Positions 45,332 to 53,937 of a stretch of DNA of 64,000 nucleotides are shown here, piece after piece. Source of the stretch: Candidatus Brachybacterium merdavium (GTDB lineage: Bacteria > Actinomycetota > Actinomycetes > Actinomycetales > Dermabacteraceae). Made by a program: the position numbers and the translations under genes. Location of the stretch: positions 62,001 through 126,000 of the forward strand of contig DWZH01000087.1 in the NCBI GenBank assembly GCA_019118275.1. The letters run 5' to 3'. Positions within the stretch are counted from its first letter, which is position 1, and each line of letters opens with the position of its first letter. The notes under the pieces were generated by a model. The model saw only the letters and a list, made by a program, of their open reading frames with translations, was not told the origin of the DNA and made no database searches.

Positions 45332-45370
45332 TCAGCCGCGCTCGGTAACTACGAGAAGGTTCGTCTGCAT
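45332..45370 (-). CDS. ilvB leader peptide
   Basis: A 13-codon frame encodes [12 protein letters not shown] and a TGA stop. The Leu-Leu-Val-Val run is the sensing element expected for a branched-chain attenuator: ribosome stalling there when charged tRNA is low would favour anti-termination. The ATG lies only six bases after a -10 box, so the message may be leaderless. The stop is about 32 bases before the terminator stem. The frame is too short for ordinary gene calling. Position, codon content and the downstream terminator together make it convincing. Confidence 0.85.
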   Translation of the reverse strand: MQTNLLVVTERG

Positions 45371-45376
45371 ACGGCC

Positions 45377-45406
45377 ACTGTAGTGCCCGCGCCGCCCGCT
45401 ACCCAA
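45377..45406 (-). promoter_or_regulatory. Promoter of the ilvB leader
   Basis: On the minus strand TTGGGT (45406-45401) and TACAGT (45382-45377) are 18 bases apart. The expected start of transcription falls at or next to the A of the leader-peptide ATG (45370). Confidence 0.6.
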
Positions 45407-45511
45407 GACGTCCATCATGCGGACTGGCGAAAGTCCCGAAAGGGCTCGCGTCCCGACTCTAGGCTGACGGCATGGTCACCCGCCCTCGACACGACTGTGA
45501 GTGAGATCGCC

Positions 45512-48214
45512 ATGAGTGCAACCCCGTCCGTCCCCGGCAGCTCGCCCCTGACCACCCCCGCCGAGACCGTCCCGCTGGCCGGTCAGCACATCGTCGTCGT
45601 CGGCGGCGGCATGACCGCTCACCGCTTCGCCTCCCGGTTGCGCGCCCAGGACCCGGACGGCGACTGGTCCCTGACCGTGATCGGCGAGGAGCCCCAGCAG
45701 CCCTACGACCGCGTGCACCTGTCGAACTGGTTCTCCAGCCGCAATGCCGATCTGCTCTCGCTGGACACCGCGGTGTGGAGCGATCCGCGCATCACCCTGT
45801 CGCCCGGTGATCCCGCCGTGGCGCTGGATCGGGACGCCCAGACGGTCACCACCCGGGACGGGACCGTGCACTCCTATGACCGTCTGGTACTGGCGACCGG
45901 TTCCTGGGCCTGGTCCCCGCGCGCCGAGGGCAATGATCTCCCGGGCACCTTCTCCTACCGCACCATCGAGGACGTCGAACGGATCGCGGAGTGGACCACC
46001 CTGCGCGCCGAAACGGTCGGCCGGCCCCTGCGGGGCGTGGTCGTCGGCGGAGGCGTGCTGGGGCTGGAGGCGGCCGCGGCGCTGAAGAAGCTCGGGGTCC
46101 AGGCCACGGTGGTCGAGTTCGCTGACCGTCTGATGGCCGTCCAGCTCGATCAGGGGGGCGGCGAGATGCTGCGTCTGATGATCGAGGACATGGGGATCGG
46201 GGTGCGCACGGGGGTGGGAGCGTCCCGCTTCAGCCCCGCGGCCGATGGCGCCATGGGCAGCGCGCACCTGACCGACGATTCCAGCCTCGAGGCGGACATC
46301 GTCATCTTCTCCACCGGCATCCGCCCCCGCGACCGGGTGGCGCGCGAGGCGGGCCTGGCGATCGGCGAGCGCGGCGGCGTGGTCGTCGGCGACTCCTGCC
46401 AGACGTCGGACGACGCCATCTGGGCGATCGGCGAGTGCGCGTCCTACGACGGCGTGTGTGCCGGCCTGATCGCCCCGGGCAACGACATGGCCGACGTGGT
46501 CGTGGACCGCTTCCTGGGCGGGACCCGCACCCACCACCGCGCCGACGACGGCACCAAGCTCAAGGGCGTGGGAGTGGATGCCGCCGCGTTCGGCGATGTC
46601 AACGGCATCTCCCCCGGCGCCCTCGAGGTCTCCTTCGTCGATCCCGTCAACCACGAGTACCGCAAACTGGTGATGTCCGACGACGCGAAGAAGCTGCTGG
46701 GCGGCGTCTTCGTCGGCGACATCGAGCTGTACTCGGCGCTGCGACCGCTGGTCGGGAGGGATCTGGGCGCCGACCCCTCGGCGGTGATCGCTCCCGCGGG
46801 TGCAGGCGGAGCGCTCGCGGACGCCGAGCTGCCAGACGACGCGGTGGTGTGCTCGTGCAACAACGTCGATGCCGGCACCATCCGCAGCTCGGTCACCGAG
46901 CACGGCTGCACCACCATCGGCCAGGTCAAGGAGTGCACGACGGCCGGCACGGTGTGCGGCTCCTGCGTCCCGACTCTGACCAAGCTCTTGAACAAGGAGC
47001 TCGAGCGCTCCGGCATCACGGTCTCCACCGCCATGTGCGAGCACTTCGCGATGTCGCGCGCTGAGCTGTACCAGCTGGTCAAAGACGGAGGCCAGGACAC
47101 CTTCACCGAGATCGTGACCGCTTTCGGCACCGGGCGCGGCTGCGCGGTCTGCCGGCCGGTGGTCGCATCGATCCTCTCCACGCTCGGCTCGACCTCCGGG
47201 AAGCTGCACAGCCCGGTCGGCGAGCAGCTGGGATCGCTGCAGGACACCAACGACCACGTGATGGCCAACATCCAGAAGAACGGCACCTACTCGGTGATCC
47301 CCCGGATGCCGGCCGGCGAGGTCACCCCCGAGCAGTTGCTCGTGCTGGCTCAGGTGGCCAAGGACTACGGCCTGTACCTGAAGCTCAACGGCGCCCAGCG
47401 CATCGGCATGTTCGGCGCCCGCCTGGACCAGCTGCCCGAGATCTGGCGGCGCCTGGTCGATGCCGGCTTCGAATCCGGTCACGCCTACGGCAAGTCCCTG
47501 CGGATGGTGAAGTCCTGCGTGGGCTCGACCTGGTGCCGTTACGGCGTACAGGACTCCACCGCCATGGCTGTGGCCCTCGAGCGCCGCTACCGCGGTCTGC
47601 GCTCCCCGCACAAGATCAAGGTGGGTGTCTCGGGCTGTGCCCGTGAGTGCGCGGAGGCGCGCGCCAAGGACGTCGGGGTGATCGCCACCACCAAGGGCTG
47701 GAACCTGTACGTCGGGGGCAACGGCGGCGCCCAGCCCGCGCACGCCCAGCTGCTGGTCGAGGACCTGGACGACGAGAACCTCGTCAAGTGCATCGACCGG
47801 TACCTGATGCTGTACATCCAGGAGGCTGACAAGGTCCAGCGCACCGCCCGCTGGCTGGAGGAACGCGCCGGCGGCATCGAGGAGCTGTATCGCGTGATCG
47901 TCGAGGACTCCCTGGGCATCGGCGACGAGCTGGAGGCGGCCATGGCCAATCACGTGGCCACCTATGAGGACGAGTGGACGGCCACCGTCAACGATCCGCA
48001 GCGGATGGCGAAGTTCGTCTCCTTCATCAATGCTCCCGGGGTCGCCGATCCCGAGCTCGCCTGGGTGCCCGAGCGCGGTCAGATGCGGCCCGCGGGCGAG
48101 ATGGACACCCACACCGCCCCGGACCCGGTGCGGGCCCGGGAGCTGGCCATGATCAGCATGGGCGCCACCAGCCCCATGGGAGATTCCGTCGAGGGCGAGG
48201 AGACCCGGGCATGA
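45512..48214 (+). CDS. nirB: NADH-dependent nitrite reductase large subunit
   Basis: Cytoplasmic six-electron reduction of nitrite to ammonium. I choose ATG 45512 (900 residues); the frame is open for 144 more codons upstream but that stretch covers the ilvB leader. Domains in order: FAD (HIVVVGGGMTAHRF, about 26), NAD (GVVVGGGVLGLEAA, about 175), a BFD [2Fe-2S] site (VVCSCNNVDAGT ... GSCVP, about 445-490), a second BFD-like segment ending GCAVCRP, and the siroheme/[4Fe-4S] part with KSCVGSTWCRYG (about 668) and SGCARECAEA (about 707). It overlaps nirD by ATGA. With narK/narGHJI it completes nitrate to ammonium. Confidence 0.97.
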   Translation: MSATPSVPGSSPLTTPAETVPLAGQHIVVVGGGMTAHRFASRLRAQDPDGDWSLTVIGEEPQQPYDRVHLSNWFSSRNADLLSLDTAVWSDPRITLSPGDPAVALDRDAQTVTTRDGTVHSYDRLVLATGSWAWSPRAEGNDLPGTFSYRTIEDVERIAEWTTLRAETVGRPLRGVVVGGGVLGLEAAAALKKLGVQATVVEFADRLMAVQLDQGGGEMLRLMIEDMGIGVRTGVGASRFSPAADGAMGSAHLTDDSSLEADIVIFSTGIRPRDRVAREAGLAIGERGGVVVGDSCQTSDDAIWAIGECASYDGVCAGLIAPGNDMADVVVDRFLGGTRTHHRADDGTKLKGVGVDAAAFGDVNGISPGALEVSFVDPVNHEYRKLVMSDDAKKLLGGVFVGDIELYSALRPLVGRDLGADPSAVIAPAGAGGALADAELPDDAVVCSCNNVDAGTIRSSVTEHGCTTIGQVKECTTAGTVCGSCVPTLTKLLNKELERSGITVSTAMCEHFAMSRAELYQLVKDGGQDTFTEIVTAFGTGRGCAVCRPVVASILSTLGSTSGKLHSPVGEQLGSLQDTNDHVMANIQKNGTYSVIPRMPAGEVTPEQLLVLAQVAKDYGLYLKLNGAQRIGMFGARLDQLPEIWRRLVDAGFESGHAYGKSLRMVKSCVGSTWCRYGVQDSTAMAVALERRYRGLRSPHKIKVGVSGCARECAEARAKDVGVIATTKGWNLYVGGNGGAQPAHAQLLVEDLDDENLVKCIDRYLMLYIQEADKVQRTARWLEERAGGIEELYRVIVEDSLGIGDELEAAMANHVATYEDEWTATVNDPQRMAKFVSFINAPGVADPELAWVPERGQMRPAGEMDTHTAPDPVRARELAMISMGATSPMGDSVEGEETRA

Positions 48215-48612
48215 GCATGCAGACACCACCGAAGACCATGATCGACATCTGTGCGCTCGAGCAGCTCTCCCCCGAGCGGGGCGCCGCGGCCCTGATCGGC
48301 GACACCCAGGTGGCGGTCTTCCGCCTGGCGGACGACACGGTGCGCGCGGTCCAGCAGAAGGACCCCTATTCGGGGGTCAATCTGCTCTCGCGCGGGCTGG
48401 TCGGCTCCCATGAGCTTGAGGGTGAGCAGGCCGGTGAGGTCGTGCCCACCATCGCCTCTCCCATGTACAAGCAGGCCTGGAACCTGGACACCGGTGAGGT
48501 GCTGGATTCCGGCGGCGGGGCGAAACTGCCGATCGCGGTGTTCGACGCCGAGGTCCGTGACGGCCGCGTGCTGATCGCCTCCGAGCCGCGGCCCGGCACC
48601 GGAGCGGCATGA
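48211..48612 (+). CDS. nirD: Nitrite reductase small subunit
   Basis: Rieske-like partner of NirB, 133 residues. The fold pattern (AALIGDTQVAVFRLADDTVRAV ... LSRGLVGSH) is that of NirD. The two CxH pairs of true Rieske [2Fe-2S] proteins are absent, as is normal for NirD: VVPTIASPMYKQAWNLDTGE stands where the ligands would be. ATGA overlaps on both sides couple it to nirB and to the siroheme gene. Confidence 0.95.
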   Translation: MSMQTPPKTMIDICALEQLSPERGAAALIGDTQVAVFRLADDTVRAVQQKDPYSGVNLLSRGLVGSHELEGEQAGEVVPTIASPMYKQAWNLDTGEVLDSGGGAKLPIAVFDAEVRDGRVLIASEPRPGTGAA

Positions 48613-50228
48613 GCGGCGCCCATCGGGCGGGGACCAGCGGGCGGGAGGCCGCGGCCGCGGCCCCTCCGATGAGTCTCCCTGTCGCCGCCCTCTCCCCCGG
48701 CAGCGTCGCCCTGGTCGGCGGCGGCCCCGGTGCGCTGGATCTGATCACGGTGCGCGGGATGCAGCTGCTTCAGCAGGCCGATGTGGTGATCGTGGACCGG
48801 TTGGGGCCGGCCGCCCTGGTCCAGCACCTGGGTGAGGGCGTCGAGGTGATCGAGGTCGGCAAGACCCCCGGCAAGCACTCGATGCGCCAGGAGGAGATCG
48901 AGGAGATCCTGATCGGGGCGGCGCGCGCGGGTCGTCGGGTGGTGCGACTCAAGGGCGGCGATCCCTTCCTGCTGGGCCGAGGTGGTGAGGAGGTGCTGGC
49001 ATGCCGGGCCGCCGGGATCGAGGTCCAGGTGGTGCCGGGAGTGTCCTCGGCGATCGCCGGCCCGGCCGCCGGTGAGGTGCCCGTCACCCACCGCGGCACC
49101 GCCGTCGCCGTCCATGTCGTCAACGCCCACGGGGATCTGGGCCCGGCCGACCTGGCCGCGCTGCGCGACCCGGGCACGACCACGGTCCTGATGATGGGGG
49201 TGGGCTGGCTACCGCGCCTGGTCTCGCAGTCGCTGCTCAGCGGCATCGATCCACAGACTCCGGTGGCCGTGGTCCAGGAGGCCACGATGCCCGGCCAGCA
49301 GGTGGTGCGCGGGCCCCTGGCCACCATCGACCAGCTCGTGCGGGAGGCGGGGATCGGGTTCCCGGCGGTGATCGTCGTCGGGCGCACCGCGGCCGAGGGC
49401 TTTCTGAGCCCTCCCGATCTGCACGCCGTGCTCGAGGGCTCCGGCCGGGAAGCGCTGGCACCTCCCCCCGTCCCGGACCGCCCCGTCGACGATCCGGTCC
49501 CCGCGAGCCCGGCCCCGGTGCTGGTGGGCTGTGCGCACGGCACCCGCAGCCGCACGGGCCGGGACGTGATCCGGGCGCTCTTGATGCAGGTGCGCGAGCT
49601 GCTTCCCGCGGTCCAGCTCCGCGAGGCCTACGTCGATGTCCAGTCCCCGGACGTCTCCGAGGTGGTGGCCTCCCTGGCCCCGGCGCGCTCCGAGGTGCGC
49701 ACCCGGGACGAGCACGGCGAGACCGCCGCGGTGGTGGTGCCGCTGCTCCTGTCGACCGGGGTGCACGTCGCCCATGACGTCGCTGCTGCGGTCCGCGGTC
49801 GCGAGGCCGTGGCCACCGGGCCGCTGGGCCCCGAGCGCCGGCTCGCAGAAGTGATGGCCCAGCGGCTCGAGGAGGCCGGGGCCGGGCCGGACCATGCCGT
49901 GGTGATGGCCGCGGCGGGCACACGTGATCCGGCCGGAGTGGCCATGGCCAGACAGATGGCCGACATGCTGGGCGAGCGCCTGGGGCGGGAGGTGACCGCC
50001 TGTTTCGTGGCCGCCTCCCGCCCCGGCGTGGCCGAGGCCGTCGAGCAGGTGCGGCATCGTGCCGGGCCGAACGCACGTGTGGCGGTCGCCAGCTACCTGC
50101 TCGCTCCAGGGCACTTCCAAGGGCTGGTGGAGGCCGCCGGGGCCGACGTGGTCGCCGCTCCCCTGGGCGCGCATCCGCTGATCGCCGAGCTGATCACCGA
50201 GAGGTACCTGTCGGCCGTCGGCGGTTGA
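48609..50228 (+). CDS. Fused uroporphyrinogen-III methyltransferase and sirohydrochlorin chelatase
   Basis: A 539-residue two-domain enzyme of siroheme synthesis, the cofactor NirB needs. Residues 30-275 are SUMT (CobA): VALVGGGPGALDLITVRG, RLKGGDPFLLGRGGEE and VPGVSSAIAGPAAGEVPVTH. After a Pro-rich linker (about 280-305) comes a CbiX/SirB-like chelatase with the metal-site His in VLVGCAHGTRSRTG and a second half ending YLLAPGHFQGL, with another His. The precorrin-2 dehydrogenase step is not encoded here. It starts in an ATGA overlap with nirD, so it is made with the reductase. Confidence 0.92.
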   Translation: MSGAHRAGTSGREAAAAAPPMSLPVAALSPGSVALVGGGPGALDLITVRGMQLLQQADVVIVDRLGPAALVQHLGEGVEVIEVGKTPGKHSMRQEEIEEILIGAARAGRRVVRLKGGDPFLLGRGGEEVLACRAAGIEVQVVPGVSSAIAGPAAGEVPVTHRGTAVAVHVVNAHGDLGPADLAALRDPGTTTVLMMGVGWLPRLVSQSLLSGIDPQTPVAVVQEATMPGQQVVRGPLATIDQLVREAGIGFPAVIVVGRTAAEGFLSPPDLHAVLEGSGREALAPPPVPDRPVDDPVPASPAPVLVGCAHGTRSRTGRDVIRALLMQVRELLPAVQLREAYVDVQSPDVSEVVASLAPARSEVRTRDEHGETAAVVVPLLLSTGVHVAHDVAAAVRGREAVATGPLGPERRLAEVMAQRLEEAGAGPDHAVVMAAAGTRDPAGVAMARQMADMLGERLGREVTACFVAASRPGVAEAVEQVRHRAGPNARVAVASYLLAPGHFQGLVEAAGADVVAAPLGAHPLIAELITERYLSAVGG

Positions 50229-50231
50229 GAC

Positions 50232-50386
50232 CGCCGTCCGCCGCCGACTCGTCTCTCGCCGACGACTCCCGGCTCACGCGTCGTCGATCAGTCCAGCCCG
50301 TACCGACTGATCTCCTCACCCTCGCCGTCCGCCGCCGACTCGTCCCTCGCCGACGACTCCCGGCTCACGCGTCGTCGATCAGTCCA
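50232..50386. repeat. Direct duplication of a 64-bp hairpin segment between converging genes
   Basis: Copy one (50232-50295) and copy two (50323-50386) match at all but one of 64 bases, 91 bases apart. Each contains CGACGAC ... GTCGTCG, able to form a hairpin. Copy two includes the stop codon and last codon of ilvD; copy one begins just past the siroheme gene. The unit may be a duplicated bidirectional terminator. Confidence 0.85.
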
Positions 50387-52211
50387 ACGGACGCCGGGTG
50401 GCTCCGTAGGTGGCCGAGCGCACCAGGTGCGCGTAGACCTTCAGCGCCTGGGAGACCTGGCGGGTGCGGTGCTCCGGCCGCCAGGGCAGCGGCCCCTTGG
50501 CCTCGCGCCGGCGCGACAGCTCCTCCTCGTCGACATCGAGCTCCAGCAGGCGCTGGTCGACGTCCATGATGATCCGGTCACCGTCCTCGATCAGGCCGAT
50601 AAGCCCGCCTTCGGCGGCTTCCGGGGAGATGTGCCCGATGGACACGCCGCTCGTGCCGCCCGAGAAGCGGCCGTCGGTGATCAGCGCGCAGGTCTTGCCG
50701 AGGCCCCTCCCCTTGAGGAAGGACGTGGGGTAGAGCATCTCCTGCATGCCCGGGCCGCCCTGTGGGCCCTCGTAGCGGATCACCACCACGTCGCCGGCCT
50801 TGACGGTCTTGTCCAGGATCTTCTGGACCGCCTCCTCCTGGGAGTCGCACACCACGGCCGTGCCCTCGAAGTGGAACAGGTCCTCGGTCACGCCCGCTGT
50901 CTTGAACACGGCGCCGTCCTCGGCGAGATTGCCCGTGAGGACCGCCAGGCCACCGTCCTTGGTGTGTGCGTGCGGGAGCGCCCGCACCACTCCCTCCTCA
51001 CCGTCGGTGTCCAGCTCATCCCAGGTGTTGGTGGTAGAGAACGCCTCGGTGGTGCGCACCCCGCCGGGCGCGGCGCGGAACAGGGCCAACGCCTTCTTCG
51101 ACGCCGTCCCGCTGCGGATGTCCCATTCGGCCAGCCAGCTGGCCAGGTCCGGGGAATGCACGGAGTGGACGGTGTGATCCAGCAGGCCGGCCCGGTCGAG
51201 CTCCCCGAGGATCGCCGGGATCCCACCGGCACGGTGGACGTCCTCCACGTGCGCGGTCCCGTTGGGAGCGACCTTGGACAGGGTCGGCACCACCCGGGAG
51301 ATACGGTCGATGTCATCGAGCCCGAAGTCGACGCCGGCCTCGATCGCCACGGCCAGGATGTGCAGGATGGTGTTCGTCGAGCCCCCCATGGCCACATCCA
51401 TCGCCATCGCGTTGGAGAAGGCCGCCTTGGTGGCGATCGAGCGCGGCAGCACCGACTCGTCCTCCTCCTCGTAGTATCGCTTGGCCAGCTCCACGATCTT
51501 GTGGCCGGCCTCGAGGAACAGCTCCTTGCGGAAGGCATGGGTGGCCAAGGTGGTGCCGTTGCCCGGCAGGGACAGGCCCAGCACCTCGGCCAGGCAGTTC
51601 ATCGAGTTCGCGGTGAACATGCCCGAGCACGAGCCGCAGGTGGGGCAGGCGTTCTCCTCCACCTCGGCGAGCTGTGCGTCGGTGACGGTGTCATCGGCGC
51701 TGAGGGCCATCGCGTCGATCAGGTCGACGCGGTGCTCGGTGACCCCTTCGACGGGCTTGCCCGATTCGGACGGGCCTCCGGAGACGAAGATGACCGGGAT
51801 GTTCAGGCGCATCGCCGCCATCAGGTGGCCCGGAGTGATCTTGTCGCAGTTGGAGATGCACACCAGCGCGTCGGCGGTGTGGGCGTTGACCATGTATTCG
51901 ATCGAGTCCGCGATCAGGTCCCGGCTGGGCAGCGAGTAGAGCATCCCGCCGTGGCCCATGGCGATGCCGTCATCGACGGCGATGGTGTTGAACTCCTTGG
52001 AGACGCCCCCGGCCTCCTTGACGGCGCCGGCGACCAGGTCCCCCAGGTTCTTCAAGTGCACGTGCCCCGGTACGAACTGCGTGTAGGAGTTCGCGATGGC
52101 GACGATCGGTTTGCCGAAGTCCGAGGTGTCCATGCCGGTCGCGCGCCAGAGGGCGCGCGCGCCCGCCATATTGCGTCCGTGGGTCGAAGTGCGGGAGCGG
52201 AGTTGAGCCAT
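50379..52211 (-). CDS. ilvD: Dihydroxy-acid dehydratase
   Basis: Iron-sulfur dehydratase of valine and isoleucine synthesis. The 610-residue length is that of the longer IlvD group. Cluster cysteines are in [12 protein letters not shown] and [39 protein letters not shown] marks the C-terminal substrate region. No ribosome site stands out before ATG 52211. It is a single gene, separated from the other ilv genes by the nirBD operon on the opposite strand. Confidence 0.97.
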   Translation of the reverse strand: MAQLRSRTSTHGRNMAGARALWRATGMDTSDFGKPIVAIANSYTQFVPGHVHLKNLGDLVAGAVKEAGGVSKEFNTIAVDDGIAMGHGGMLYSLPSRDLIADSIEYMVNAHTADALVCISNCDKITPGHLMAAMRLNIPVIFVSGGPSESGKPVEGVTEHRVDLIDAMALSADDTVTDAQLAEVEENACPTCGSCSGMFTANSMNCLAEVLGLSLPGNGTTLATHAFRKELFLEAGHKIVELAKRYYEEEDESVLPRSIATKAAFSNAMAMDVAMGGSTNTILHILAVAIEAGVDFGLDDIDRISRVVPTLSKVAPNGTAHVEDVHRAGGIPAILGELDRAGLLDHTVHSVHSPDLASWLAEWDIRSGTASKKALALFRAAPGGVRTTEAFSTTNTWDELDTDGEEGVVRALPHAHTKDGGLAVLTGNLAEDGAVFKTAGVTEDLFHFEGTAVVCDSQEEAVQKILDKTVKAGDVVVIRYEGPQGGPGMQEMLYPTSFLKGRGLGKTCALITDGRFSGGTSGVSIGHISPEAAEGGLIGLIEDGDRIIMDVDQRLLELDVDEEELSRRREAKGPLPWRPEHRTRQVSQALKVYAHLVRSATYGATRRPLD

Positions 52212-52303
52212 GCACCCACTCTACTCCGGCATGCGAGATGAGAATGTCACCATCCGGACGCCAGACAGGGGCGGTTCGCCGCTGCCCAGGAGGCAGGATG
52301 CCC

Positions 52304-52342
52304 GATCCCGAACCACGGAGCACACGACGATGGTTCGGGATC
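52304..52342 (-). terminator. Terminator hairpin after gatB
   Basis: A perfect 12-bp stem GATCCCGAACCA / TGGTTCGGGATC closes a 15-base loop, about 70 bases beyond the gatB stop and ahead of ilvD. It likely ends the gatCAB transcript. The remainder of the 202-base gap is described with the repeat at 52375. Confidence 0.65.
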
Positions 52343-52374
52343 AGGCATTTCCTACCGCGGGGCCGCGCACCTCC

Positions 52375-52420
52375 CCCACGGGGCGGGCGATCAGCTGCCC
52401 ATGGGGTGGGCGATCAGCTG
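52375..52420. repeat. Tandem 23-bp duplication at the gatB end
   Basis: Copies at 52375-52397 and 52398-52420 agree at 21 of 23 positions. The right copy carries the last codons and stop of gatB, so again a gene end has been duplicated. Confidence 0.75.
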
Positions 52421-53937
52421 ACGCCGAGCTTGTCCATGATGATCTCGCGGACCTTCCCGGCATCGGCCTGACCGCGGGTGGCCTTCATGATCGGACCGAT
52501 CAGGGCCCCGATCGCCTTGACCTTGCCGCCCTGGATCTTGGCGACCACATCGGGGTTGTCGGCGATGGCCTGATCGACCGCGGAGGTGAGCACCGAGTCG
52601 TCGGAGACGACCGCCAGACCCTCCTGCTCGACGATCGCGGCGGGGTCGCCCTGGCCCTCCAGGACCTTGACCAGCACCTGCTTGGCGATCTTGTCGTTGA
52701 TCTTGCCCTCGTCGACCAGGCCCTGCAGCTCGGCGATCTGGCCGGGGGTGACCGCGAGCTGCGTGAGCTCGACGTCCTGCTCCCGGGCGGTGCGGGCGAG
52801 TTCGCCCATCCACCACTTGCGGGCGCTCTGGGCACTCGCTCCGGCGGCGACACTGGCCTCGATCTGGTCCAGCGCCCCGGCGTTGATCACGTCACGCATC
52901 TCCAGGTCGCTGAAGCCCCACTCCCCCAGCAGCCGGCGACGACGGGCGGCGGGCAGCTCCGGCAGGGAGGCGCGCAGCTGCTCGACCCACTCGCGGCTGG
53001 GTGCGACGGGGACCAGGTCCGGCTCGGGGAAGTAGCGATAATCCTCCGCATCGGACTTGGGGCGACCGGAGGAGGTCCCACCGGTGTCCTCGTGGAAGTG
53101 ACGGGTCTCCTGGACCACCTCCTGCCCGGCGTCGAGCACCCCTGCCTGGCGCGAGATCTCGAAGCGCACCGCGCGGTCGATCGAGCGGAAGGAGTTCACG
53201 TTCTTGGTCTCGGTGCGCGTGCCCAGCGGATCCTGCCGCGTGGGACGCAGCGAGACGTTGACGTCGGCGCGGACGTTGCCCTGCTCCATACGCGCCTCGG
53301 AGACCTCCAGGGCCCGGAAGATGTCCCGAAGGGTGCGCACATAGGCGGCGGCGACCTCGGGGGCCCGCCCGCCGGTGTCCGGGATCGGCTTGGTGACGAT
53401 CTCGACCAGCGGCACCCCGGCGCGGTTGTAGTCGACCTGGGAATGGGTGGCGCCGTGGATGCGCCCGGTGGAGCCGCCGACATGGGTGTTCTTGCCCGCG
53501 TCCTCCTCCATATGGGCCCGCTCGATCTCGACGCGGACCACCTCGCCGTCCTCGAGCTCGACGTCGACCCAGCCGTCGAAGGCGATGGGCTCGTCGTACT
53601 GCGAGGTCTGGAAGTTCTTGGCCAGGTCCGGGTAGAAGTACTGCTTGCGTGCGAAGCGGCAGCTCTCGGCGATCTGGCAGTTCAGTGCCAGGCCGATCTT
53701 GATCGCGTGCTCCACGGCGGTGCGGTTGACGACCGGCAGGGCACCGGGCAGGCCGAGCGAGGTGGGGGTCACCGCCGCGTTGGGCTCGGCGGCGAACACG
53801 TTCGGGGCGCCGTCGAACATCTTGGTGTCGGTGCCCAGTTCGACATGGACCTCGATGCCCAGAACGGGATCGAAGCGCGCGATGGCCTCGTCGTAGTCGA
53901 CCGGAACGATCGGCGTGGTGGGCTCAGCTGTACTCAT
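52414..53937 (-). CDS. gatB: Glu-tRNA(Gln)/Asp-tRNA(Asn) amidotransferase subunit B
   Basis: Kinase and tRNA-binding subunit that activates Glu-tRNA-Gln before transfer of ammonia from GatA. At 507 residues it is full length, with [32 protein letters not shown], the [17 protein letters not shown] zinc/kinase core (seen as [16 protein letters not shown]), and the C-terminal YqeY-type helical domain ending in DKLGVS. ATG 53937 shares one base with the gatA stop (TGATG). It is the third gene of gatCAB. Confidence 0.97.
   Translation of the reverse strand: MSTAEPTTPIVPVDYDEAIARFDPVLGIEVHVELGTDTKMFDGAPNVFAAEPNAAVTPTSLGLPGALPVVNRTAVEHAIKIGLALNCQIAESCRFARKQYFYPDLAKNFQTSQYDEPIAFDGWVDVELEDGEVVRVEIERAHMEEDAGKNTHVGGSTGRIHGATHSQVDYNRAGVPLVEIVTKPIPDTGGRAPEVAAAYVRTLRDIFRALEVSEARMEQGNVRADVNVSLRPTRQDPLGTRTETKNVNSFRSIDRAVRFEISRQAGVLDAGQEVVQETRHFHEDTGGTSSGRPKSDAEDYRYFPEPDLVPVAPSREWVEQLRASLPELPAARRRRLLGEWGFSDLEMRDVINAGALDQIEASVAAGASAQSARKWWMGELARTAREQDVELTQLAVTPGQIAELQGLVDEGKINDKIAKQVLVKVLEGQGDPAAIVEQEGLAVVSDDSVLTSAVDQAIADNPDVVAKIQGGKVKAIGALIGPIMKATRGQADAGKVREIIMDKLGVS

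Noticed and set aside
45476..48229. A 917-codon minus-strand frame opposite nirB
   Set aside because: NirB motifs and operon overlaps are on the plus strand; the reverse frame shows no family features.
50229..50386. Direct repeats considered as attachment sites or transposon ends
   Set aside because: No integrase or transposase is near, and the copies are 91 bp apart with no cargo; simple duplication explains them.
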